The position numbers and the translations under genes were made by a program. DNA of 64,000 nt from Brevibacterium album DSM 18261 (GTDB lineage: Bacteria > Actinomycetota > Actinomycetes > Actinomycetales > Brevibacteriaceae): contig NZ_AUFJ01000013.1 in NCBI RefSeq assembly GCF_000426445.1, positions 62,001-126,000 on the forward strand, written 5' to 3'. Below, in pieces: positions 14,121-23,310 of this stretch. Below the pieces are notes generated by a model, which had not been told where the DNA came from, searched no databases, and worked only from the letters and a program-made list of their open reading frames with translations. How positions within the stretch are numbered: the first letter of the stretch is position 1; the number at the start of each line of letters is the position of its first letter.

Positions 14121-15551
14121 ATGAATCCCGGACCCGCGAGCCCTCGTGCCGCCACCGCCTCGGCCGCTCCCGAGGCCGCCTCGACCGCGTCCAGCCGCGC
14201 CGTGCAGCGGCGCTCCATGTTCGCCAGCATCTGCGGCCAGCTGCTGGAGTGGTACGAGTGGAGCGCCTATGCCGTCTTCGCCCCGTTCATCGCGGTCGCG
14301 CTCTTCAACTCCCAGAACCAGGTGTCCGCGCTGCTGGCGACCTTCGGCGTCTTCGCGATCGGCTTCCTGTTCCGCCCGCTGGGCGGGATCGTGTTCGGCC
14401 GGATCGCGGACCGGCGCGGCCGCCGGTTCGTCCTCGTGACGACCATGCTCATGATGGCCGCGGCCTCGGTGATGATCGGCCTGCTGCCCACGTACGAGAC
14501 GATCGGGATCGGCGCATCGATCCTGGTGCTGCTCGCCCGCGTCGTCCAGGGATTCGCACACGGAGGCGAATCCGCCACCGCCAACTCCTACATCGCGGAG
14601 ATCGCACCCGCCCGGAAGCGGGGCCTGTGGGGCTCCTTCGTCTTCATGACCATCTTCGGCGGCGCGTTCCTGGCCTTCGTGGTGGGCGGTCTCATCACCG
14701 GCGCGCTGCCGGAGGCCGATGTGCAGGCATGGGGCTGGCGGATCCCCTTCCTGCTGGGTGCCGTGCTGGCGGTCGTGGCCCTGTGGCTGCGGGTCGGCAT
14801 GGTCGAGTCGCAGGTCTTCAAGGACGAAGGTGACGGCGCCCCTCGGGCAGGGGACGGGCAGGACGGCCCCGCCGCGGGCGCCTCGGATGCGGGCACCTCG
14901 AAGCCGATCCTCGCTCCCGACGGTCTGGGCGCCGGTGCGTTCTCCGCACAGGCGCTGAAGCCGCTGAGCACGCCGCTGTCGATCGTGCTCATCTTCTTCC
15001 TGGTCTCCGGTGTGGCCGCGAGCAACTACACGTGGACCTCGTACGTCTCCACATACGCGGTGACGCAGGAGGGGATGGACCCCTCGGGCGCGTACTGGTC
15101 CCTCGTCGCCGCTCTCCTCGTGGGGCTCGCAGCCCTGCCGTTCTGGGGAGCGGTGTCCGACCGGGTGGGCCGACGGCCGGTGCTGTTCGCGTTCGCCGGC
15201 GGCGTGATCGTCACCCAGTTCCCGCTCATGGCCTTCATCGACGAGCGGCCCTGGACGCTGTTCGCGGCCACCTCGATCGCACTGTTCGTGCTCGCCGCCG
15301 GCGCAGCCCTCCTCGCCTCCGTCATGGCGGAGACCTTCCCCACCGCCGCACGGACGGCGAACATCGGGCTCGCGTACTCGCTGGCGACGGCGGTGTTCGG
15401 CGGGACCACCCCGTACGTCAACCAGCTGGCGGTCGCGGTGGAGGCGCCGTGGGCCTCCAACCTGTTCATCGTGTTCGCCGCGGCGCTGGCGCTGTGGGCG
15501 GCCTGGCGACTGCCCGAGCGCAGGGGGATCGACCTCACCGTCGTGCGGTGA
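14121..15551 (+). CDS. MFS metabolite:H+ symporter (MHS family)
   Basis: The 476-residue, roughly 12-segment transporter has the MHS hallmarks: GQLLEWYEWSAYAVFAP in the first helix, the loop motif GRIADRRGRRFVLVTTML, and RVVQGFAHGGESATANSYIA near residue 140. Relatives carry alpha-ketoglutarate, citrate, proline/betaine or shikimate; the substrate is not determinable here. The central loop is enlarged (about residues 240-275, Gly/Ala-rich). No strong ribosome-binding site precedes ATG 14121; in-frame starts at 14073 and 14043 are alternatives. It follows the betaine-type importer but has its own spacing of 170 bp. Confidence 0.85.
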   Translation: MNPGPASPRAATASAAPEAASTASSRAVQRRSMFASICGQLLEWYEWSAYAVFAPFIAVALFNSQNQVSALLATFGVFAIGFLFRPLGGIVFGRIADRRGRRFVLVTTMLMMAAASVMIGLLPTYETIGIGASILVLLARVVQGFAHGGESATANSYIAEIAPARKRGLWGSFVFMTIFGGAFLAFVVGGLITGALPEADVQAWGWRIPFLLGAVLAVVALWLRVGMVESQVFKDEGDGAPRAGDGQDGPAAGASDAGTSKPILAPDGLGAGAFSAQALKPLSTPLSIVLIFFLVSGVAASNYTWTSYVSTYAVTQEGMDPSGAYWSLVAALLVGLAALPFWGAVSDRVGRRPVLFAFAGGVIVTQFPLMAFIDERPWTLFAATSIALFVLAAGAALLASVMAETFPTAARTANIGLAYSLATAVFGGTTPYVNQLAVAVEAPWASNLFIVFAAALALWAAWRLPERRGIDLTVVR

Positions 15552-15592
15552 GACCCGTGCGGCGGCCCGCTGCGGCCGCCGCTCTCCGACCT

Positions 15593-15668
15593 ATGACGCC
15601 CAGCTCTCGCTCAGACGCCCAGCTGTTCACGCAGATTTCCGGGTGTCTGCGTGAGAACTGGGCGTCAT
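15593..15668. terminator. Hairpin between convergent MFS and hydrolase genes
   Basis: The sequence ending TCTGCGTGAGAACTGGGCGTCAT (15646-15668) can pair with GACGCCCAGCTGTTCACGCAGA (15614-15635) with few mismatches. An additional copy of the outer arm, ATGACGCCCAG, lies at 15593-15603, so two alternative stems are possible. The position between convergent stop codons (15551 and 15695) fits a bidirectional terminator. No U-tract is evident. Confidence 0.6.
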
Positions 15669-15694
15669 CGTACGAGGTTGGGGGCACCGCAGGG

Positions 15695-16648
15695 TCACCC
15701 GCGGAACGCGAGGCGTGCCTCCACCATCTGGTGGTCGGAGGGGAACCGGTTGCCTCGCTGCTCCGGGATGTGAGCGCAGCGACCGCCCACATCCGCGAAA
15801 CCGGGTTCGGCCAGCCCCTCGGCAGTGCAGCCGCGCATGACGCTGTCCACGGTGTCGAGTCCTCGGACGAAGATGAAGTCGATGCGGTCACGCGGTTCCG
15901 CACCGCCGGCGCGGCCGGGCTCCGGGCTCTCCGCATGGCCGGCGCGGGTCAGCGGCTCGATGGGCGACCACGTGTCCGCGGGCGCTTCGACGGGGTCCGG
16001 GTGGACTGTGCGGAACGCGTCCGCGAACCCTGCTTCGAGGAGGGCGTCCGTGGCCCGCCAGCGGATGTCCGGACGGTCCGAGCGCGCGGCCCAGTCCAGA
16101 CTGGACGGCGTGTTGAAGTCTCCGCAGACCACCACGGGCAGATCAGGATCGCCGTGCTCGGCGCAGATGCGCCCCGTCTCCGCGAGCACTTCCTCGATCT
16201 GCTCCCGCCGGGGCGCCTCCTCCTCATCGGCGACCCCCTGGCCCTCACCGGTGAGCGCTCGGTAGACGCCATAGGGATACGGCGCGAGGTGCACCGACCA
16301 GACCAGGACTCGCCGCACGCCCCCGGCGTCTGTGCCGCTGTCCCCGACCTCCACGATCGCCGCCTGCGCATAGGGGAGGGTGGAGGTGCGCAGCGGGACG
16401 AGCGCATGACGGCTGAGCACCGCCGTGTCCCAGCCGAACTGGGCGTTCGCGACACCCAGTTTGGGCGCGAGGTTCTCCGCCGCGGTGCCCCAGCACTCCT
16501 GCAGGGCGAGGACGTCCGCGGGGAACTGCGCGCAGATCGCGTACTGCTTCTCCTGTCCGTAGTCCACTTCCCGGCCGCCGTACCAGACGTTCCACGTCTG
16601 CAGGGTGAAGGTGGGCTGGTCCTGGTGTGTCACTGCGTCTCCGTTCAT
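15695..16648 (-). CDS. Endonuclease/exonuclease/phosphatase-fold hydrolase
   Basis: The 317-residue protein has the EEP (DNase I-like) fold: TLQTWNVWYGG (Asn ligand, residue about 20), VLALQECWG (metal-binding Glu, about 50), VVCGDFNTPSS (about 195-205), and DRIDFIFVRG with a C-terminal SDHQMVEARL (catalytic Asp-His pair). Such enzymes are phosphodiesterases or phosphomonoesterases. There is no signal peptide, so it acts in the cytoplasm. Its start overlaps the HAD gene end by 4 bp; it is the last gene of the import operon, suggesting it processes the imported compound rather than DNA. Confidence 0.85.
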   Translation of the reverse strand: MNGDAVTHQDQPTFTLQTWNVWYGGREVDYGQEKQYAICAQFPADVLALQECWGTAAENLAPKLGVANAQFGWDTAVLSRHALVPLRTSTLPYAQAAIVEVGDSGTDAGGVRRVLVWSVHLAPYPYGVYRALTGEGQGVADEEEAPRREQIEEVLAETGRICAEHGDPDLPVVVCGDFNTPSSLDWAARSDRPDIRWRATDALLEAGFADAFRTVHPDPVEAPADTWSPIEPLTRAGHAESPEPGRAGGAEPRDRIDFIFVRGLDTVDSVMRGCTAEGLAEPGFADVGGRCAHIPEQRGNRFPSDHQMVEARLAFRG

Positions 16649-17555
16649 CGGGGTGTTCCGTGTGCTGTGTGCATTCGCCGACCGGCTCCCGGGGTGCGGG
16701 GTCGCCCGGCCCTGTCGGCAGTCTCCGCGGTGACCGCTGCCCGCGGCCTCTGTGCGGGGGCTGCATGCATCGTGCGGGTCTCCGCCTCGAAGACGATCTC
16801 CCGCATGCTGCTCAGCCGGACATCGGCGACGAGCGGGAGGGTGAGATCCTCATTCACGCCCACGACGGTGCATCCTGCGGCACGGGCGGCCTGTGAGCCC
16901 AGCACCGAGTCCTCGAAGGCGACGGTTCGGTGCGGGTCCACTCCCAGTCTCCGCGCGGCCAGCAGGTACGGGGCAGGATCCGGTTTGCCGTGCTCCACGT
17001 CCTCGACCGTCACGACGACGTCGAAGAGGTCCAGCACGCCCACGCGCTCCAGCAGCCCGTGCACGTCCTCCCGCCTGCCGTTGCTCGCGACCGCTACGGG
17101 CACCGTGCCCGCCAGTGCCCGCACCAGCTCCGGCGCCCCCGGCATGGGGGCCGCGAGGCCGGCCAGCGCTTCGCTGTAGGCGCGGTCGATCTCCTGGGGC
17201 TCAGGCGGGGCGGGGCGGGCCCCGCCCACGTGCGCTCGGCGCAGCGCCGCGGCGGCCTCGGCGCCGGTCATCCCGCGCATCGCCTCCGGGGGGAATCCGC
17301 TGATCCCCAGCGTACGCAGCCAGCGGGCCATGAGGTCCAGCCACGGCTGTTCGGAGTCGACGAGGATGCCGTCGCAGTCGAAGACCACGCCCGCGATGCC
17401 CGCCGCCACGAGGGCACGGTCGACCTCCGCGGCCTCTCCTGCCGCCCCCGCGTTCCCTGCGTCCCCGGCATCCCCACCGGTCGCTGTCCCCTCTCTCGCG
17501 GCGGCCTCGTCCGCGGCCGGCCCGTCCGTGTCCTCCGCTGTCCCGAACCTGTCGC

Positions 17556-17559
<4 letters not shown>
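16645..17559 (-). CDS. HAD-superfamily phosphatase (beta-PGM/GPH-like)
   Basis: The 304-residue protein has a 50-residue Gly/Ala-rich N-terminal extension, then HAD motif I GVVFDCDGILVDSE (about residues 57-70), motif II VAVASNGR (about 155), and motifs III/IV KPDPAPYLLAA and VAFEDSVLG. The DxDGxLxDSE form points to sugar- or small-molecule phosphate hydrolases, not phosphonoacetaldehyde hydrolase. It overlaps the ATPase gene upstream and the EEP hydrolase downstream by 4 bp each, so it belongs to the importer operon and probably removes a phosphate from its substrate. Confidence 0.85.
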
Positions 17560-18658
<1,099 letters not shown>

Positions 18659-18662
<4 letters not shown>

Positions 18663-19654
18663 GGTGTCTGGGCTTCCTTCCGGGGAGAATCTGGGGCTGC
18701 GGGCGCCGCCGAGGCAGGTGATGCGGCCCGTGCGGCCGTCTCAGCCGCGGGGGAGAGGCCTGCGGCGGAGGCGGCAGCGGGGTCCGTCTGTGCGTCCGGC
18801 TCGGCCTCGGGCGCTGACTCCGCCCTCTGCCCGAACTGGGAGGCGCTCAGCGTCGCGGCCGCCAGCAGCAGCCAGGTGGTGAGGTTGAGCAGCACCGACA
18901 GGGTGATGGAGCCGCGGAAGTTCGTGCTGGAGAGGGTGTTGAGGTACACCGGCAGAGTGTTGATCGACAGGGTCGCGGCCACGGTGTACTCCGCGATGGA
19001 CAGGGCGAACGTGAAGAACGCGGAGAACATCACGGAGCCGCGGATGTTGGGGACGACCACGCGCCGCAGCGTGGTGCGCATCCCCGCGCCCAGCACGGAG
19101 GAGGACTCGTAGAGCGTGCGCAGCGGCAGCGTGGACAGAGCGGCGTCGATGGAGCGGTAGGTGAACGGCAGGCACAGGACCACATAGGTCCCCACGAGCA
19201 CCAGCGGGAGGTCCTGCGACTGCAGGAGCGTGTTCACCTGCATCCCGAGGCTGCCCCTGCCCTGCGAGGCGAGGCCGCGCAGCACCGTGGTAAGCCCTGC
19301 GACGATCGCGATGGCGGGCACCACCAGCGGCAGTGTGCAGAGGATGCTCAGCAGCGGGCGCAGGCGCGGTGCCCACAGATGGACGGCCACCACGGCGGGC
19401 ACGAGCGTCGCGATGAGGACGACCACCGTGAGGGAGGCGATGACGAGGCTGCGGAGGAGCGGGGCGACGATGGCCCCGGAATCTGCCAGCCCCGTGAGCC
19501 CCTCGGTCGTGAAGCTGCCGTCGCCGCGGAAGAAGGAGTAGGTGAGCGAGCTCAGCTGCGGGGTGAGGATGAAGATCGCCAGCGCGATCAGCGGCAGCCA
19601 GGCGAGCGTCTTCGCGGTGCGGCCGGAGCGCGCGGAGGTCACGTGTTCAGCCAC
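18659..19654 (-). CDS. ABC importer permease 2 (2-AEP/iron type)
   Basis: The 331-residue membrane protein starts at the GTG at 19654 behind AAGGAG; the start overlaps the first permease by 16 bp. It has about six hydrophobic segments and the EAA-type loop SSVLGAGMRTTLRRVVVPNI near residues 195-215. The C-terminal 60 residues are a disordered Ala/Pro/Glu tail that is cytoplasmic or uncleaved. The open frame upstream of the GTG is an overlap shadow inside the first permease. Confidence 0.84.
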
Positions 19655-20577
19655 TTGGCGCTCCTTCTCATGAGTGCGCTGAAGGCGAGGAGGACCACCA
19701 CGGCGATGACGCCCGTGGTCACGCCGAGCGCCATGGCGACGCCCTCGCCGCCCGTGGCGGCGGAGCCGGCGAGCTGCCCGGCGATCTCCAGCGGGATGAG
19801 GGGGAATCCTCCCGTCCCGATCAGCACCGCGGCCGAGGCGTGGGTGCCGAAGGCGGAGCCGAACATCAGCAGCCAGGCGCCCAGCAGGGCGGGCATGATG
19901 ACGGGGATCCCGACGCGGCGCCAGAAGGTGAGGCTCGTGCCTCCCAGGGAGGTGTTCGCCTCCCGCCACTGCTGTCGCAGCGCTGCGAAGCTCGGCAGCG
20001 TCAGCAGGATCATGGTGGGGATGAGGAAGTACTGGTACATGAGGACGAGGCCCTGCACGCTGTAGAGCGTGAAGGAGGGGTCCACGGCGGTGAGCAGGGT
20101 GACGAAGTAGCCGGTGTTGCCCACTGCGACGATGAATGAGAAGGCCAGCGGCACGCCGCCGTCATTGGCCAGCACGCTGGAGACGACGGCGGTGAGCGAG
20201 TCGACGAGCCTGGACTTCACCGTGGAGATGGCCCATGCGCAGATTCCGCCGAGCACGGCGGCGATCGTCGCCGCGGCCGCGGAGAGCACGAGGCTGTTCC
20301 GCAGGGCCATGGAGCGGGAGCCGGAGCCCAGCGCGGCGAAGTTCTCCAGGCTCAGGGTGCCGGCCTCGCCCCGCCCGCCGGGGAGCACGAGCGAAGTGGC
20401 GACCATGCCCACGAGGGGCACGGCGAAGAAGAGGAGGAGGACGATCGCCAGCGGCGCGAGCGCGGCCCAGGCCGGTGTGGGCCGCAGGCCGCGCCGGGCC
20501 CGTGCCGGGGCGGAGGCCGCCTCGGCACGGGGGTCCTCACCGGTGCTTCTGGCGGGGGAGGGAGGAGCGGACGTCAT
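19639..20577 (-). CDS. ABC importer permease 1 (2-AEP/iron type)
   Basis: The 312-residue membrane protein has about six hydrophobic segments starting with LAPLAIVLLLFFAVPLVGMV and the EAA-like loop NTSLGGTSLTFWRRVGIPVI near residues 210-235. This is the usual arrangement in importers of the 2-aminoethylphosphonate, Fe(III) and spermidine class. Its start overlaps the binding-protein gene by 4 bp (ATGA). Together with the second permease it forms the translocation path. Confidence 0.85.
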   Translation of the reverse strand: MTSAPPSPARSTGEDPRAEAASAPARARRGLRPTPAWAALAPLAIVLLLFFAVPLVGMVATSLVLPGGRGEAGTLSLENFAALGSGSRSMALRNSLVLSAAAATIAAVLGGICAWAISTVKSRLVDSLTAVVSSVLANDGGVPLAFSFIVAVGNTGYFVTLLTAVDPSFTLYSVQGLVLMYQYFLIPTMILLTLPSFAALRQQWREANTSLGGTSLTFWRRVGIPVIMPALLGAWLLMFGSAFGTHASAAVLIGTGGFPLIPLEIAGQLAGSAATGGEGVAMALGVTTGVIAVVVLLAFSALMRRSAKWLNT

Positions 20578-21713
20578 CCGACCGCCTTCGCCCAGTTCTC
20601 CGCGAGGACCGCCTGCTGGGACTCTCGCTGCTCCTGGGTGGGCTGCGGTGCGGTCTGCTCCACGGCCTCCTCGGGAAGTGCGGACAGTGCGTCCTCATCA
20701 ACGGTGCCTGCTTCGACCATGGAGTCGAGACGGCCGGGCTGGACGTACCCCTCGAGCAGGAGGTTCTGGCCCTCGTCGCTGAAGACGAACTCCTGCCACA
20801 GGCGCGCGACCGCCGGGTGCGGTGCGTCGTCGTTGATGGAGGCCGCGTAGTAGGAGGAGACGGTTCCGTCGGAGGGGATCACCGTCTCGAACTCCACGCC
20901 GGCGTCCGCGACATCGTCTCCCCACTGCAGCAGCAGGTAGTCCCAGTTGAGCACGATGGGAGTCTCACCGGTCTCGACCGTGCCGGCCACCGCCTCGGTG
21001 GGGACGAGGTTTCCGGAGTCGGAGAGCTCTGCGAAGTAGTCGATGCCGGGCTGGATGTCGTCCAGGCTGCCGCCGTTGGCCAGAGCCGCGGCGAACACGA
21101 TCATGAATCCCGACTCCCCTGTGGTGGGATCGCCGGGGAGCGCGACCTTGCCTCTGTACTGGGGATCGAGCAGGTCCTCGAAGCTCTCGGGGCACTCGCC
21201 GATCGCTGCCGCGTCACAGCCGATGCCCACCGTTCCACCGAGGTGGTTGTACCAGGTGCCGTCTGAGGACTTCATGTTCTCGGGGATGTCGCCCGCGGTC
21301 TCGGGGACGTACTCTGCGAGAAGGCCCTCCTCGGCTGCGGCGACCGCGAACGACTCGCCGGTGTCCAGGTAGTCCAGCGATGTGTCCTGGCCCTGGCGGT
21401 TCTTCACTGCGTTGATGAGGTCCTGGCTGGCACCGGTGGAGGTGTCGTTCTCGACCTCGATGCCGTACTTCTCGGAGAACGCGTCCAGGAGCCCGCCGTA
21501 GTTCGCCCAGTCAGGGTAGAGGCCCATGGTGTTGAGCGTGCCCTCCGCCTGCGCGGCCTCGATGAGGGCGTCCATGCCCCCGCCGTCCTCCACGGACGTC
21601 GCTGCGCGCCAGTTGGCCGATTCCTCGGATTCTCCGCCGGAACCGCAGGCCGAGAGCGCCGTGAGGGCGCCCAGGGAGACCGCCGCCGTGAGCAGCCGGG
21701 TGTGCTTGAGCAT
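20574..21713 (-). CDS. Extracellular solute-binding lipoprotein of the importer
   Basis: The 379-residue product starts MLKHTRLLTAAVSLGALTAL and has lipobox LSACG (Cys near residue 23). The mature part has the family-1 binding-protein fold (GLYPDWANYGGLLDAFSEKY, then TWYNHLGGTVGIGCDAAAIG), as in 2-aminoethylphosphonate and Fe(III) binding proteins. The ATG at 21713 follows GAAAGGCGAG. It heads the operon and is transcribed away from the GntR gene. The neighbouring phosphatases argue that the ligand carries a phosphate. Confidence 0.85.
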   Translation of the reverse strand: MLKHTRLLTAAVSLGALTALSACGSGGESEESANWRAATSVEDGGGMDALIEAAQAEGTLNTMGLYPDWANYGGLLDAFSEKYGIEVENDTSTGASQDLINAVKNRQGQDTSLDYLDTGESFAVAAAEEGLLAEYVPETAGDIPENMKSSDGTWYNHLGGTVGIGCDAAAIGECPESFEDLLDPQYRGKVALPGDPTTGESGFMIVFAAALANGGSLDDIQPGIDYFAELSDSGNLVPTEAVAGTVETGETPIVLNWDYLLLQWGDDVADAGVEFETVIPSDGTVSSYYAASINDDAPHPAVARLWQEFVFSDEGQNLLLEGYVQPGRLDSMVEAGTVDEDALSALPEEAVEQTAPQPTQEQRESQQAVLAENWAKAVG

Positions 21714-21786
21714 GGTCGTACTCGCCTTTCGTAAGGGTGCGTCCGGGGACGCCCTGAGGGTCGTGTGCGTGGCTCGAGTCACTTCC

Positions 21787-21815
21787 ACCTTAGAGAAGTC
21801 TGAGCGGATTGCCAA
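21787..21815 (-). promoter_or_regulatory. Sigma-70-type promoter of the importer operon
   Basis: On the minus strand TTGGCA (21815-21810) and TAAGGT (21792-21787) are separated by exactly 17 bp, a good housekeeping promoter. Transcription would start near 21780, giving a leader of about 67 nt before the binding-protein ATG. An ACTAGT palindrome lies just upstream of the -35 and could be part of the GntR-type operator. Confidence 0.5.
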
Positions 21816-22273
21816 GGTTCGTTACTAGTGAAGTGTGTAGAGGTAAGGAAAGTTCACCAGTGAGGATTGACTCAGAGATGGATGGGGAGGGTCTTCGGGG
21901 TGAACTCTGGGGGCGTGCTCGCGCCGCCTGGGGCGGGGCATTTCGTGCTGTTCGCAGGTGTGTGCCAGTTCAGCGTCCTGTGCGTCCGCGGTGCGTGGTC
22001 GACAGGCATCGCGTATGTCTGCGCGAGGCCTCGAACAGCTGGTCGGGAGCTGACTGCTGAGGGCTGCCGGTCGTGATCGCGGCGGCTGTGCCCGGCTGGC
22101 TCTGCGAGTGCGTGGGAGGAGGACCGGGTAGTTTAGTTCCGACTGCGGTGTCCGAGCTTCCGGAGCCTGTGCGAACAGCGGCTCCGGCGTGCGATGTCCG
22201 CCGCAGGAACTGGCTTTCGAAGCCCGCCGGCGCGAGGGATGCGGCCGGGGGGCACTGGTGAACAGGCGGTGGG
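21816..22273. other. Intergenic region between importer operon and gntR
   Basis: This is about 460 bp of somewhat less G+C-rich sequence between divergent genes. I see no convincing gene in it; short frames on both strands lack ribosome-binding sites and recognisable proteins. It must hold the gntR promoter and probably the operators of its product, but no clear inverted repeat stands out apart from the ACTAGT palindrome near the left edge. Confidence 0.5.
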
Positions 22274-23092
22274 ATGGCGATGGAGTCCCGGCAGGACGCT
22301 CAGGAGCGGTCCGCACGTGCGATGGGCTCGGCGGGCACCGCCCGGTATGAGCGGATCGCCGAGCAGATCCGCGAGTCGATCAGGTCCGGCGAGCTCGCGG
22401 TGGGGGAGAGCCTCGGGTCCGAGGCGGCGCTCGCCGCGGAGTTCGAGGTGGCGCCCGGCACGGTGCGCGAGGCTCTGCGCCTGCTGGTCGCGGAGGGCGC
22501 GCTGAGCGGGCGCCGCGGGGCGCGCAAGTCGGTGCTGCGCAAGCCGCGGCCGGCCGCCACGCAGGAGGAGTTCCGCAGCTTCGCCCAGTGGGCCCTGGTG
22601 CGCGGGCGCAGGCCGGGCGGGCAGGTCGTGGAGCAGTCCTGGCAGATCGCCGGTGAGGAGGCCGGGCGGACCCTCAAGGTCGATCCGCGCAGCCGTGTCC
22701 TCCGCGTGCTGCGCGTGCGCACGCTCGACGGTGAGCGGGTCATGGTGGAGAGGACCCGGTACCCGGAGCGCATCGGGGAGATCGTCGAGGGCCTGCCGCC
22801 GGACCTCGAATCGGTGAGCCGCTTCCTGGCCGATGAGCACGGCATCGTCTTCGCCGGCGCGGACCACCTCTTCTCCGCGACCGTGTGCGGGCATCAGGAC
22901 GCCACGCTCCTGGGCGTCTCACGCGGGCGCCCGCTGCTGCGGCACATGCGTGTGGGGCGCGATGCGAGCGGCCGGCCGCTCGAGGTCTCGGAGGACCGCT
23001 ACCTCGCGAACATCCTCTCCGTGGCCATGTCCAACGGCCGCAATGTCAACCCCATCAGCTGGCTCCATGCCGATGAGGCCAACTGGCTCTGA
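22274..23092 (+). CDS. GntR-family regulator (HutC/UTRA type)
   Basis: The 272-residue protein has an N-terminal GntR winged helix (YERIAEQIRESIRSGELAVG, then AALAAEFEVAPGTVREALRL, about residues 24-75) and a C-terminal UTRA effector domain (VRTLDGERVMVERTRYPE; HMRVGRDASGRPLEVSEDRY). UTRA domains bind small molecules, often sugar phosphates or phosphonates. The gene is divergent from the organophosphate-type importer operon and is its likely ligand-responsive repressor. The start region has GGTGGGATGGCG; a Met at residue 3 is an alternative start. Confidence 0.87.
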   Translation: MAMESRQDAQERSARAMGSAGTARYERIAEQIRESIRSGELAVGESLGSEAALAAEFEVAPGTVREALRLLVAEGALSGRRGARKSVLRKPRPAATQEEFRSFAQWALVRGRRPGGQVVEQSWQIAGEEAGRTLKVDPRSRVLRVLRVRTLDGERVMVERTRYPERIGEIVEGLPPDLESVSRFLADEHGIVFAGADHLFSATVCGHQDATLLGVSRGRPLLRHMRVGRDASGRPLEVSEDRYLANILSVAMSNGRNVNPISWLHADEANWL

Positions 23093-23094
23093 GG

Positions 23095-23148
23095 ACTCCC
23101 GCTGGTCCGCTGCCGGCGCTCCCGCTGGTCCGCCGCCGGCGTTCCCGC
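23095..23148. repeat. Imperfect 23-bp tandem repeat after gntR
   Basis: The unit CTCCCGCTGGTCCGCCGCCGG-like sequence occurs about 2.3 times directly after the gntR stop codon, with one base change between the full copies and a truncated third copy. It is non-coding; no stem of terminator quality is seen. It may be a slippage product. Confidence 0.55.
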
Positions 23149-23310
23149 TGTCTGCGTCTTTCCGTCGTATGCGCACTCAACCTTCACGCTGCGGGTCTGG
23201 CGCCGCTTGGCTGCATCGTTCCTTCGCATTGCGGGGCTGCAGCGTGGTGAACCGAAGGCGCATGTCCGCGGAGGGGCGGCGGAGCCCGGCTCCCCGCCCC
23301 GCCAGGGCCC

